This document shows, one piece after another, positions 14,701 through 27,097 of a stretch of 64,000 nt of DNA. This DNA is from Rhynochetos jubatus (taxonomy: Eukaryota > Chordata > Aves > Eurypygiformes > Rhynochetidae). Where the stretch lies: positions 30,647,722-30,711,721 of the forward strand of contig CM050654.1 in the NCBI GenBank assembly GCA_027574665.1. The letters are read 5' to 3'. The stretch's first letter is position 1, and each line of letters opens with the position of its first letter. Under the pieces are notes generated by a model. It ran no database searches, had not been told where the DNA came from, and was given only the letters and a program-made list of their open reading frames with translations. The position numbers and the translations under genes are program-made.

Positions 14701-17700
14701 ACAAAGCATGTGAGACCTTCACCTGTACCCACTGAAGTACTCCACTGTGCTTCCAACAAGCACTAGAGACAGAGCAGGTGAAATACAGAAACAAACACGA
14801 CCCACATAAGCTTTACAAATCTGCAGAATATAGAACTACAGGGTACGTTTCACTCATACCAGGCTGCCCTTAGCATGCCAGCCTTCCTTTAGGATATCTG
14901 AGTCATTTGTACTCCCCGTCTCGGAGAATTGTTGAGAATTAAAAGGCTGACTTAAAAATCACTGCTACGTTCACAATGATCACGGGGTGCATGTGTGTGC
15001 ACGCATGTGTATGAACCATCCTATCGATAAATTTGTCCCTGGAAGATAGCTTTGTCATTTCTTATACACAGTAACAGATCAAAAACATGAGATTTAGAGT
15101 TAGTCCGTTCATGTGAAAATGTCACTGGAGTTAATATTGCTCTAGCCTTGACCCCTAAACTCTTTCTGACAACAGATTTACAAAGGAGAGACAGCTGGGC
15201 AAAGCAGCACAGAACATTTCAGGAAACTGGTCCCAAGATTTTAAAGACACTGGACTGTAGATTAATCCTTGCAGCATGTTCCAAGTTTCATGTGTTCTCT
15301 AAGACAACCACTGAGGTCCCTCAGATCCACATGGTACTTGTACCAGAAAACAGGCCCTGCATAAAGGTCATCTCCAGGTGTGCAAGATGCATTTAACCTC
15401 CATGAACGTCAATGTGATTGTGCATGTTAATCTTTCGCTCATGAGGTCCACACTAAGCAGCAGCATCGCATCACTTAGCTCCACACTCTTTTAGCCTACA
15501 TGTTATGCACATCTGTTGGAAATACCACAAAAGGCAGGGGTAGTGGTTCTGCTTGATGAGACCAAAGCTTTGCCAAAAGAGCACTTCTGTGTTCACATAA
15601 AACCACGATGGGTTAGGGAAGTGATGACACACAACACCAAAGTAACTCTGGCTTACTGCTTCTTTGCCCGGGAACCCTAGGGTCAAGGTACTTGGGATTC
15701 AAAACAGAAGGCCCAACAGCACTAGTAAGTCACACATTTTTCTTTTGACACTTCAGACAACCAACCGTGACCTGGAGATGAGGCATTTTCCAACAGATAA
15801 GACCAGCTGGACTGTGGCCCCAGGCTCTTCATTCCACCAGCTGATCTTTCAAAGCTGAGAAGGTCCCAGCATGATGAAATCATCATGCTTCATTAACAAC
15901 AACAAATGTGTGCTTGTTTTCTTTAATAAGCAGTTCAGCATGTTAACTATTTAACATAATTCTAACTTTGGAAAAATATTATTCTCAACTCCTGTGTTGA
16001 CCTGGACAGGAGGAGACATATATAAAAGGTCTCAGCTGGGACACTGTCCAGGAACAGGTGACGTAGTTCAGGATGAGAACCACCAGCCTGGACAGGTTTT
16101 GGTGTTTTTCTCCCAGAATGGGGAGGCATTTACTGACCATTCCCAAGTAACACCACACACATGCATCCCCTGCCTCCTCTGAATATACGTGTAATAATTG
16201 CCTTGGGAAAGCATCACAGAACCATAATATTCCAAAGAGATCCAAGCCCCTAAAGCAAAGAACTGCCCGGAAAAATGGCAAGTGCTGTTACATGGAGTAT
16301 CAATTCCACAGCATTAAGTTTGCCCAGATGATTTCCACCTTCTAATCCATTACAAAAACAGCTGCCACTTAACTCCCACCTTGAGATCGTAAATATCAAT
16401 ACAAAACCAAGGTCTATACAACTCAGATACCACCAATCTCAGGCATCCTGAATTTAGTTTACTACATCCACAGTGCCATAAGGATTTCAAAAGGACAACA
16501 GGTATATCGAATTGAGAGAAGAGGGGGAAGAAAAACAAGGAAAAAAGATGCAGCATTTGAAAAGATGGCTAAAAGAAATCATTTCCTCTGAATGCTAAGA
16601 GGCAAGGTACAGGCTTCTGACGTACCAAAAATAAATGCAATACATGCTTCCATCCTGTAAATTAATTATTCACAGGTGAATACATACAGAGCTCCTCTGC
16701 CTTTCCGTTTCACCTAGTCCCCTCCAGTCTCCCTGACTTCGACTGATACCCTATTAGAAAAACGCAGTTCACACGCAAAAAAGCAGAAAAGCCAGTGATG
16801 TCTCCCTTTGGCACATTCTTGGAAGTGTGATTCAATGTTAATTCCAAAGGAATTGTAACCAATTTAAATATTCTTCCCAAGGGATGCTGCAAAAGGAAGC
16901 AGTTAGGAAATGGAAGCCCCAGTGATCATTCGAACACATCACGGACCAGGAAGGGTGTCTGAAAATACCTGTCCTTAACCTCCTGCAACCTGTTCTGTTC
17001 CTTCCATATACACACATCATCTTCCTTCCCCTGTCAAACACACCGTGCAAGACGCTTAAACTGAGCCCGAGGCCGTCAGGCTGCAGATGCTTACAGGCTG
17101 GGTTTTAAAGTTCCACTTCATGGCATGATCGCTTTGGTCTCTTCACACCGTTACGTTAAAGAGAAATTTAACAGGCAAATATTCAGACGCTAACGAGTAA
17201 AGCCGTCCATCCCTGTGGCACATTCATCGGCACCTACCTTTCCCTGTAGTCATTCTCTTGGGTGCTGGTGAGGCGCAGGGAAGAGCGTGGTGCTCCGGGA
17301 GCAGCCTTACAGTGCATGTCTCTCAGCAACTTCCCCACCAGCAAACCCTCCACCCTCCCGCACCACTTGTCTCTGTGTGACCCAGCAGATTGCACCTCTC
17401 CTCCAAAATAAAAGCCTGCTCAGCATTCAGCTGAGAGCCATGTGTCCTCCTATCCCTGCTCGCTCACATCCCTCCCTTCTGCACAGGAGAGTTTAAAATC
17501 CAGGAGGCAGCAATATGTTCATTCCCAAAGTTGTGTAACAGACGGGGCAGAGCTGCCTTGTCCATCTACACCTCCCACAAGGATGTATGCCCGTTCACAG
17601 TGCCCATTCAATACTCGGGCATCACTCCTTCTCAGCCCCCGTGCAGCTGAAGGGGCATTTGTCTTTTTTATGCCGCAGGAATGCCGACTCAATGAAATGA

Positions 17701-18889
17701 CTTCTAATTTTCTATTTCAACATGAAAACAGTATTCATAGAGAACAGACCATAATGGAAATTAAATTGCACGAGGAGGTACAAATGCAGAAAAGCACAGT
17801 GCAGCATTTTCTGGTTCAAAACCCCTGTTATCACAGTCACCCCTCCTTCCAGTCTGCAATTCCGCTGCTTGGATGTGTGCTGACAAACAATATCCCGCCC
17901 ACAGATGCATGGCATTGCTTGGCAGATGTGGGTGATTTCTCCTCCTTATAATAAATATCAAAACAGCATTCACTGACTTGGCTTTATTACCAGCAAAACA
18001 CAGGACTCTGGAATAGTTCTAGTTTCCATCTAATTGCCTCCAAGTTGTCAGCTGCAGGAACAGAATTCATTCAGCAAATAGCATATTTACCTTAAACGTG
18101 ATCTCAAATACAGAAGTAGTTCTGCTCCAGAGCAACATGGCTCCTTCACAGGCTTTCAGTAACTGGGATTATCACACCCTCTGTTATAGCACCGTTTCAA
18201 TTAACCTGCTTTCTGCTAGACCCCTGCCTCACACAGGCAACTACTGACATTGCATCCCCTCTCACCTTACTCTGTGGAAGCATCTGTAGGGGAGATCTCC
18301 GCTCCACACTCGGCTGTAAGGTCTCCTGCTTTGACTGCCTTGCAGCCCAAGACCATCGCCACCTCCACGCTCCCTAAATCCTGCACTCCCAAGCAAAGCA
18401 AAAATGCAGTGCAGATCAGAAAGTCCCTTCCCTACCCACAGGCACCATACTGGCATTCCACCGCAGTATCCCTGCACGCACCGATGTAGAAGCAGCTCCC
18501 AAAAATTGTATCACTTGTGAAAAAATGAGGGTTACATCCAGGAACGTCATATTCGGATAACACAATGATCAAGAGCATAAAAAACCCACATCAAGACATT
18601 TTGGTTACTAATAGCTCTGGTTTGGATCATCATTTCCTATCAGCCTGTATCTCTTGGTAGCTCACTTATTTCCTTCTTAACCTGTCCTGAAACTTGATTA
18701 TGAAGTCATCTGGAATCCAGGAACGATCCAAAGTCAATTCAAATCCACGGACAAACTGTACACTGTATGTTCAGGTCTTTCCAGACATAATACCGAGGAA
18801 ACCCAGGCAGCACAAATACCTTGGAGTCTCCGTTTATGTCCAATAGCTTCTCTCTGTATCACATCCAACTAAAGATCACCATACAATGC

Positions 18890-19200
18890 CACACGACGAC
18901 AGCAGCTGACTAGCTGGCAATTATTGGCTCGTTCATGCTGAAAATGTATTTGTCCCAGGGGAATAAGGCATCTGCATAATTAGCAAAAGCACTTACACAA
19001 AAAATAATTAGCTTGCTGAAAGCCCAAAGGGGTGAAAACTGTAATTTTTGCTTCAAGAGGCTGACTAATTATATGTCAGATAACAAAACAGAGATGAACT
19101 GAGAATCATCCAGAAATCCAATATGGATCTTAACTTTATATTCTAGCTGTAAGGGCTGCTGGTAACCTAGCAACGAGCAGCATACTTCAGCATGCCAAAA
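18890..19200. promoter_or_regulatory. Candidate intronic enhancer block
   Basis: Three TAATTA homeodomain cores (18977, 19005, 19066) lie within 95 bp, the first two as identical TAATTAGC. They are followed by a full RFX X-box match, GTAACCTAGCAAC (19162-19174; consensus GTNRCCNRGYAAC). The block has no repeat character and no open frame. The motif grouping is what I see; enhancer function is inference. Confidence 0.3.
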
Positions 19201-22200
19201 CCTCCTTATTTAATGAAACACCTCAGATTACTATGCAAACCTCCCCCACCCCACTACGCCTTTGATTCTTGCATTACGAAACGATAAAAACAAAGCCTAG
19301 CCAAAAAAATAATGAACCAATTCAACATAAACTTCAAGAAGCACTGATGGACCATGGTATAAAACAGTAAGTCAATATAAAACGTATGAATTATTTTCAT
19401 AGACCTCAAATTCACATTGATTAGGAATGACTCATTAGTTATTCATGGGATCAGAAAAGGCTCTATTATTTTAAGCACCTTTTCTAGTAGACTAAGATTT
19501 CGTTTGTGTCTTGGAAATGATTAGTTAAATCTTTAACGACTTAGAGCGTACTCGCTAATCTCCAAATGACTCCTGACAAACAAATAATGCTGCTGCAATT
19601 GCTTTCTTTCACTTCTTTTACTCGCTGAGCTGGTAGAGGAAGCTGTTATCCCAAACAGTAGTCTCAGAGCTAGGAGACCAGTTTGCCATATTTCACCCCT
19701 TCAGAAGCCTGAGTTGCCTTCCCACCTGCCCAGCGCTGCTATGCTCTGCAGTAAGCCTGAGTCACCTTCAAGGGATGCTGTAATGAGCACAACTCCACTG
19801 CTCCTGGGCCAGGGCTCAGTGACATTTCAGCCAACAGCTTGTTCTTGGTCACCCAGCAGAGTAGTACACATTCACTGTAAGACTACACTTAAAAAAAAAA
19901 ATTAGGCTGAATCTTTGCTTGTGAGCTGGCAAGTCACAACATAGCTTGAGTTACCCTTCTCAGGAACACGCACTAACCCCAACCAGCAGAAAGCCCTTCC
20001 CCAAGGGGCGAAGCATGTTACTTGTCAGTCAGGTCCGTTCCGCAGCCAGGATGTACCCAAGATGGGGAGCAGCTCAGGGCAGAAAACCCAGTGCGAGGGA
20101 GCTGATGCTGCTCCTCCTGCAGTACCATTCGACCCTGATGCTGGCTCACAGGCTGCAGGCACGTCTGCCAGTCTGCCTCCCAGAACCTCTGGGACACTCC
20201 TGCAGCCTGTGTAGGGCTAGGAATAGTACAGAGAGGGACTAACATGAGCTTTTAAGACACGGTACAACCCCACCATACTGCCATACAATGTGAAGGTTAA
20301 AGCATTAGTAGTGTGCTTGCACACTTACCACGCCTTTACAGGCAATGCCTGGCAGCATCGCTGCTCCTTTTGGGTTGTAGTAACATACAGACGTCCTCAT
20401 AATCAATACTGGACTCTGCCAGATTCACAGGATTAACTAGACTGAGACAGCTATTTCCGGAGAAGGGAAAATCTTTCGGATGTGCAATATTTATCATCAT
20501 CTTTCCCGGCGATTCTGACAGCTGCTGAAAGAGTCACCTTTGTTCAAAAGCTGCAGGAGGCGTCATGGACGCAAGAAGCCTGACAAACTTAGCTTGTCCT
20601 TAGGCCATAATAAACTTGTGACCATGGGTGAAGATAAGCCTCCTCCACTGGCTTATACAAGCTCAAAAAAGATAAACTGGAAGCCGCAAAGAGCTGTTGA
20701 CACATTAGATACGGTGAGCATGTATGCGGTCTTTGTGCCGCGCTTGGAGGGCACAACACACCAGCCTACAGCACTATGGGAAACCAAACCCTCCCTCAAA
20801 CACACAAAGAAGATACTAATAACTGCTGTTTCCATTATTAGCTTCACCAATGAGAACTATAAATTGACTCATGCAACTACAGACCGTTTTTATTCTTAGG
20901 GAAGATGGACAGGCCCTGGTAGGGCAGTGGGACATCCCTGCCTTTCCACAGCTTGGTCTCTGACCCCGTAACACTCCTCCGTTCTCCCCAGCTCCCTTTC
21001 CCCCAGGCTACTTTTTGGCCTTAATGCTCACACAGGAGCTTCAGCAGAGGAGACATGTTAACACAGCCACTCCAGGGACTGCATCCAGCCACAGCTCCAG
21101 CAAGGACAGCAAGACACCAGCAGATCAGGTTAAGCAGAGAGAGGAAACAGGAGTACGCATGCCTGGAAGCCCAAAAAGCACTTTGATGAAGTCAGGGTCA
21201 TGGAATAAGGTGTGTACAGTCTCAGGCACTGTATGTGCAAGAAAGTTAAATCTTCAAATTCACCTAAACAGTAACAGAAGAAGGGTTATTAAAAGAAACC
21301 ATTCTCAATGAAGCCTAAAACTAGCAGATCTAACACATGCAGCTGCTTTACTTGCACTTATGGGAAAAAAAATGTTCCTATAGAATCCTTCCTTAAGAAT
21401 TTTAAAACAGATTGTTTGCTTTCTGGGAAAGAGACGGCACTCTAAGAACTGTGAGCCCAGAAGCAGTCATCCCTACTGTCCCACTTTGCTCCTTTTGGTA
21501 TCTACAACAGTGCCAGCAGCCTCCCTGGCACCATTTGGGGATGTGTACATCTAGAAACAATTGCACAGCTAAAACTTGCATTGCAAATCTAAATTAACCC
21601 TAGTTTCTTGCTCTTATTTGATGTTTAGTCTTACATATGTCTCATTTTATACTAAACACTCTTCTAGTAAGTTGTGACATCTGATTTTCTACTAAGATCA
21701 CCCTCATTTGGATTAGAAGAGCCTTCTATAAACTTACCTTGTATTTAGCTAGGGGCACATTAAGCTTCAAAAGTCTCTCCCCCTTCCACTAAATAATAAA
21801 CTCAACAGAACTGCACCTAGAGTCGTCATCCCACGACAGCATTTAAGACAACCATGTAGCAGCACATCTCACCATAAAGCCCAAGTCTGCCTCCTTGAAT
21901 TCCAGGCAACAGCAATCTACACAGTACAACAATGCATAAGACTAACTTTTTTTCCTGAAAACCCATTTTATTCCACTACTAGCAAAACAAATCTACCTTA
22001 GCCAAGCCAAGCATAAAGCAGAAATTTGGATCAGCAGTAAGCTTGTTTGAGCCAAGATTTCTGAACAAACACTTGGTGGTTGTGAACCTTAACATGTTTG
22101 CTAAGGGATTAGCTATTTACTTTCCCCCTTTTAAAAAAGTACAAGGACATCTATTTCTCAACTGCACTTTTTTGCCACCGTAAGCCTCATTTACCTACAG

Positions 22201-23292
22201 CCAATATTTTCCCACGTCATGGAAAAGCATAGTTTTAACCCATCCCATAACAGAGGAACCCACGTTCTTCAGCATTCCCACAAGTACAACAGAATATCAC
22301 GTCACATTTCGGAATAATCCAACACAGAACTTCAGAATTTTCAAGGAAGTCAATGTCATTATTTCCTGCAGGGATGAAGTTTACCGTATTTTGAAACGGG
22401 TACGGCAAGCAGAATGGTGCCTAGAAGTGAAAAAGATATTTTTTCCAATTTAAAAGAGCAGAAACCTCTCTGCTCTCTTGTCTTCTGAGGGCATAGTGGG
22501 AAAGACTGGGGACATCACCCTCTCCTGCTCTTGGCCTTGTGGAGGGAGAGAGCTTGATAGGAACCCTCAGCACTGAACCCATGTTTGTCATCTCTGCTCT
22601 ACTCAACTCCGGGCAGAAAGATGAATTCTTTCACCAAGAATTCTCTCAAAAATCTATTCCTAAAAATATGAGTGACACTTATTAAAAATACTTTCTAGCT
22701 CATAAGCTTATCTATAAGAAAAGCAGTCTAACACTTGTTTTTAAAGCAAACAAAATACTTGTCTCAGACGAGACAGACAGAATTAAGGCTCTGATAAAGG
22801 TCTCTGACTATCAGTCATAAACATACAAAGTACGCAAACTTAGGGACTGAAAACTACAAAACCCTAAACAACACGAGCTTTAAATGGAACACTACTGCAT
22901 TAATATGTACACTCTCTGGGCTATTTAGGGCATTAAACTGAAAAGGCTTCTTCTCGTAAATTACTATTTAGATTGTTCATAAGGTAAATTAAAGATACAC
23001 ATGGACTTGAGAACGGAAGATGTATTTATTTCCCTAATGAAATTCAAGTGGAAAAGGATGGCTCTGACAACACCTTCTGTTCTTGAAACTTACACTTCGT
23101 TCTACTTCTGGCACTACTAGAAAGACAGACTAACTAAACATCAACTTTATTTGCTGCAAAAGCTGCGTATTTCTGAACCAACAGCCACACTCGTTTTCCC
23201 TAACAAAATGCTTGATCTGTGTCCTTCTGAATGGGTCACCAACTGGAAACTGCTCAAATCACCAAAAAGAGAATACAAGTAATTCTACTCAC

Positions 23293-23360
23293 CACTTGAA
23301 CTCTGGATCATGTTTCCAGATTTCTGGACCTCATCGAATTTTGTAAAAATTACATTCAAC
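23293..23360 (-). CDS. CLASP1: CLASP1 seventh coding exon (residues 215-237)
   Basis: Completes the arginine codon and encodes LNVIFTKFDEVQKSGNMIQS then SS, plus one base of the next codon. The acceptor is CCTTTCAAACAG and the donor GTGAGT; phase in 2, out 1. It forms the last helix of TOG1 and the start of the linker towards TOG2. It is too short to be found as an isolated open frame; I recognised it by sequence. This is the last CLASP1 exon visible; the next lies beyond position 1, so the following intron exceeds 23 kb. Confidence 0.95.
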
Positions 23361-24048
23361 CTGTTTGAAAAGGAAAGAAACACCCAATGATCCACTGAAT
23401 TTGATTTTTAGAAATCTTCTGATTTAAGATGTTATAGGACAAATTTTTTTGTACTCAGATCACTGGGAACACTGTCAAAAACACCAGTGTGGAGGGAAGT
23501 TACTTTAAAACAAAATCACAAGATGCAACAGCTGATTAGAAAGACTGAGGAACAACTGATACTACAGGGGTGTAAGAGAGACAACTGGAAGTACTACATT
23601 ACTGAAGGTGTGACCTGTCTAATTGTAGATGCATTTGCAGTTCACTACCACTTTGCACATCTTGACTCTTTGCAGAATACCACAGAACACACCGCTAAAA
23701 AACAACTTCGTATGTTTATCTTTGGCCCTGACACTTCTTTCCCAGCCATGCCATAGGCCTGGTGGAGCTGAAGATCCTCATCACATCATGCCCGCCCAGA
23801 GAGTTTATTGCTTGAAGCCACATTGTGGCAGCAGATGTTTTCACTGGAGAAGAGGCTCTCCCCCTGCACGCACCCCACCTCTGAAACACTCCCTTCCCTC
23901 CTCCCTCTCTCTGCTGACACCACCGCCTCCTCCATCCTCCGGCCTAACCACGCTCCACCCTGGCACCGGAGCTTGGGGCAAGATGGAAAGCAGCTTTCTT
24001 ACCACACCTGAAGTGGTACAAGCGGGGAGACAGGGCTGTGGTTTTGGT

Positions 24049-24133
24049 GTGGGCGTTATTTTTTGGTTTGGGGTTTTTTTGGGTTGGGTTTTTTTTTTTT
24101 CCCTTGTTTGTTGTTTGGGTTGGTTTTTTTTTA
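24049..24133 (+). repeat. T/G-rich low-complexity tract
   Basis: Runs of T separated by short G runs (for example GGTTTGGGG and GGGTTGGG). Four closely spaced G runs could allow a weak two-tier quadruplex on this strand. On the CLASP1 transcript this tract is A/C-rich. Confidence 0.8.
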
Positions 24134-24398
24134 ATAGCGAACTGATGATATTGACTGTGGGTTTTTTCTTTATGACAGCTTTCCTAGTTGCACAAACACT
24201 GGCTATTCTGATGTGTCCTCTCTACACATGCAGAACACACAGGAAAAATACTACATTAAATCCTAAACCAGTTAACTACACATCTGTAATAATTTTATTG
24301 CAATATTTTACTATAAAATACTTTTAATTAAAATATTTTATTTCCAGTCACACCCTGACCCCAGGAAAAGGTTGAATCATGCAGCTCCTGAAGCCTTC

Positions 24399-24458
24399 TA
24401 AAGTAAGGAAGGGAATAAAAAGCAGCCCTAAAGTAAGGAAGGGAATAAAAAGCAGCCC
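24399..24458 (+). repeat. Exact 30-bp tandem duplication
   Basis: Two identical, directly adjacent 30-bp copies (24399-24428 and 24429-24458), each starting TAAAGTAAGGAAGGGAATAA. In the CLASP1 direction they begin 36 bp after the splice donor of the sixth coding exon. The copies are identical, so the duplication is recent or under slippage. Confidence 0.95.
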
Positions 24459-24494
24459 AAATGTAATGAAGACATAAGGCCATTCTCAACTTAC

Positions 24495-24592
24495 CGAGAT
24501 TGGGGTAATCCTTTTTTACTGAGATCAGCCCTTACACGTTCACCAACATGTCTGTAAATCTCCACAAGGCTGTTTATTGCTGCATCTCGAAC
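24495..24592 (-). CDS. CLASP1: CLASP1 sixth coding exon (residues 183-214)
   Basis: Encodes VRDAAINSLVEIYRHVGERV then RADLSKKGLPQS and the first two bases of an arginine codon. The donor is GTAAGT; the upstream tract before its AG (AATCATCTTTATAA region into CGTGTTCAG) has a weak polypyrimidine stretch. VRDAAINSLVEIYRHVGE is the fifth HEAT repeat of TOG1 and is shared with CLASP2 in form. A 30-bp tandem duplication starts 36 bp into the following intron. Confidence 0.97.
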
Positions 24593-25559
24593 CTGAACAC
24601 GATATGAGAGAAAACAATCATCTTTATAATTTAAATATATAAATCCCTGCCCTACGTTGGAGAGAGAAATTTGCATATATCTCAGCAACAACAACTGCCA
24701 CTATACACGTTATCAGAGTTCACGAAGGAGCTTCCATCCCTGCATTTCAGATATCAGCAGCATCCGCAGGCCTAATGTAACTGAGAATGCAGCCCGGGCA
24801 GAAGACGAAAGGTTTCGTACACAGGGACACACACAGGGAGCTCAGGTGCCTTTGCCAAATTCCACCCATTGTGCGCAACAGGTACATTTACTGGATCAAA
24901 AAAGCAAAGGGACACACAAATAGACCTTATAGTGCCAGCACATTATAAAGCAAACTGATTTTTAATGCCCTCTTACAAACTTATGTTTCTGTGTTGATAA
25001 CAAAATATGGAGGAAGGAGTAACCAATCACCCAAATCACCATGAATTTTGTACGTTTTCCAATCTGATTTGCAAGAAATTGCTGAGCACATCCATCCCTC
25101 TGCTCAACAGAAGAGCCACAAATCCGACTGGAGCATCAGTTCTGTACTGAAGCCCCTTCCTCCATCAGACACAGCAGGCAGAGAAGCTGAACTACCTGCT
25201 CTGCCTACAGAAATACCTACGGAGTGTGCACTTCTGCTACTCAGAAGATGGCCTGGCAGCTACCTGAGCACTGCACACAGGGTATTTTGTGGGCACAAGC
25301 TATGGTCGCCTATAGGCGGGAGTCAATGGGCAGGCACACATGCCCTGTCTCGTGGTCAAAAAAATTAACACTTGGCTCATGCTCATCTCGCCCCGTTCTC
25401 CTGCTACGCAGCATTCCCGTTCAGCAGGTCACAGCCAGTTTCCAAACCCCTGCCTCCACTCACGCCAGTCCTTACTCAGCAGCCTTGCCCCTCTTGATGC
25501 CCAACCGCCCCGTACACCACCAGGTAGGGCTTCTTAGCACAGCTCAGAAAGGACTCTTT

Positions 25560-25830
25560 GATGTCCCCAGTTTCTGGGTCGGCAGACCCTGACCCAGCCT
25601 CGCTCTCTGCTTCCGACAGCCAGGGAGAAGAGGCAGCAGCGCCTGTCTCTCACGCGCTTGCAGCGAGTCTGCTCACGCCGGCGCCCAGGCCCATGGCAGC
25701 CAGGGCATAGCAAGGTCTGCCATACCCCCCGCCTGCCGCCATGCCCCTCCAGCCACGGCGCACCATGCAGCCGAGCACCCAGACCCTCACTGCGTGACCT
25801 GGTAGGGTGCCTGCGTGTCACATTAACCAA
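25560..25830. promoter_or_regulatory. Small CpG-rich patch inside CLASP1
   Basis: About 17 CpG dinucleotides by eye in 270 bp, clearly above the flanking intron. It has short runs such as ACGCCGGCGCC. It is smaller and weaker than the island at U4atac. No exon or known promoter motif was found in it. Confidence 0.4.
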
Positions 25831-26719
25831 AGCACGGTCACAGGACCAGGTAACCCCCGTATTGGTAAGGCAGGGAGCCCCTACTGTCATACTTGGTTTA
25901 TTCTACCACAGCAAGAACAAAGCTTTAGGGGTCAATTTTATTCTTGAGAAAACAGTCAAAGTTTACATACTGTCTTCGTACCAAATGCTCACTGGGTTAC
26001 ACAACTGCGTTAGTTGAAAACAACAAAACCCCTCTTTCTGACAAGGGCAGTAACGGAACAGCTTCCAGGTCCACAACAAAAGGGAAAACACCTGCCCTTG
26101 ACTCGGATCTGATGATGATGTTGGCCATCATCTCTGGCCAACAGAGGGCAGCAGTGACCGAGCATCAGGTCTCCCGGAGCTCAGGAGAGAGCAAAGGCAG
26201 CAGCAGCAGCCCAGTCCCTGTCCCCGCCCCGAGACAGGCGCTGGTCAACCAGGAGCCACTCGGAGAGCGATCTGTGCCCCATCAGCTCGGGCACGGGCTT
26301 CCTGGGGATGAAGGACCAGACCCAGGAGAAGGGGCAAGAGTTGAGGCCCATTTGCTCCTGCAGCTGGGAACTGGGATAATGAGCTGTGTCAGGCAGGTGG
26401 AAGAGGCAGGGCAGAGGGAAAACACTTCTCGGTGCCCTCACTGACTTTTCAATTCATTCAACGTCTCACCAATAGCAGGAGCAAGGTGTCTGCCTGTGCA
26501 ACAAGTCCTAAATCCAGTATCCCCTTGAAAAGTAACAGCTTACTCAGTCACAGCTCAGAGCTACAAAGGACCCTGGACATTAAACTTTCTTAGAAAGTCC
26601 TTGGGATAACAGGTTTATCCTCACGTATCGGCACAGTCAGCAAAGGCAGGCTGCTTCACACTCGGACGTACTCTTCAGCAAGGGGAGGCCCTGACAGCCA
26701 CAGGAATACGGCCAACTCC

Positions 26720-26768
26720 CTGGATACGGACTGTATATGGTGTCTGGATACACGGACTGAATATGGCC
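26720..26768 (+). repeat. Imperfect tandem repeat, 24-25 bp x2
   Basis: CTGGATACGGACTGTATATG followed by GTGT, then CTGGATACACGGACTGAATA and TGGCC. The two units differ by a two-base insertion and substitutions. Confidence 0.7.
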
Positions 26769-26934
26769 ATATGCAAACCTCTACAAAACCAGCCAAGGGC
26801 TCTTCACAAACAGCATTGTCCCAAGTCCACCAGCAGCAGCACAACTAGCTGATTTTCCAGCCAGAACACAGAGCCCCGCACACCAACAAGGATAGTGGCA
26901 CAACCTTTAGACGTGACTCTCAGCAGCGGCTTAC

Positions 26935-27010
26935 CTGGCTGTTTGGATCTCCAAGCAAGTTACATATATGTGGCACTATCTTACTCAGTGTTAAACTCTG
27001 AGCTCCAGAT
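26935..27010 (-). CDS. CLASP1: CLASP1 fifth coding exon (residues 157-182)
   Basis: Completes the split alanine codon and encodes SGAQSLTLSKIVPHICNLLG then DPNSQ. The acceptor is TTATTCCCAG and the donor GTAAG; phase in 2, out 0. The wording SKIVPHICNLLGDPNSQ is CLASP1-like (CLASP2 has SKLIPHLCILFGDSNSQ). It supplies the fourth HEAT repeat of TOG1. The preceding intron is 87 bp, near the lower size limit for vertebrates. Confidence 0.97.
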
Positions 27011-27097
27011 CTGGGAATAAAGAACAGAAGAGCAGCGGTGTGAATCACAGAGCAGGCTTGTGTACGTAACGCAGGTCTGCAGGAGGATGTGACTTAC

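Larger units (their letters stand above)
1..23292 (-). other. CLASP1 intron after the seventh coding exon (partial, >23 kb)
   Basis: The donor is GTGAGT at 23292-23287; the acceptor is outside the window. I looked for the expected next exon (start of the acidic linker DKNFDDEDSVDGN) and did not find it. Apart from a CR1 at each of 1-705 and 11545-11735, a possible LTR end at 7345-7371, a poly-A run and a motif-rich block at 18890-19200, I see nothing nameable. The open frames of 130-170 codons at 12044-12554, 13575-13988, 14294-14794 and 17442-17951 resemble no protein I know. Short CLASP2 isoforms start from internal promoters after TOG1, so an alternative CLASP1 first exon could lie here, but none was recognised. 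Confidence 0.85.
23361..24494 (-). other. CLASP1 intron between the sixth and seventh coding exons
   Basis: U2-type intron of 1,134 bp with donor GTAAGT and acceptor CAAACAG. It holds a 30-bp tandem duplication (24399-24458) and a T/G-rich low-complexity tract (24049-24133). A 232-codon plus-strand frame (23629-24327) crosses this tract and is not credible as a gene. Confidence 0.95.
24593..26934 (-). other. CLASP1 intron between the fifth and sixth coding exons
   Basis: A 2,342-bp intron with a GTAAG donor. It contains a CpG-rich patch at 25560-25830 and an imperfect 24-bp tandem repeat at 26720-26768. No gene is seen. Confidence 0.95.

Noticed and set aside
14294-14794. 166-codon minus-strand frame as a possible extra CLASP1 exon
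   Set aside because: The translation has no similarity to the CLASP1 linker or TOG2 as I know them.
23629-24327. 232-codon plus-strand frame, the longest in the window
   Set aside because: It crosses a T/G low-complexity tract that yields runs of F, W, G and V, and lies within a small CLASP1 intron.
26111-26135. GATGATG...CATCATC inverted repeat
   Set aside because: Short arms made of a simple trinucleotide; expected by chance.
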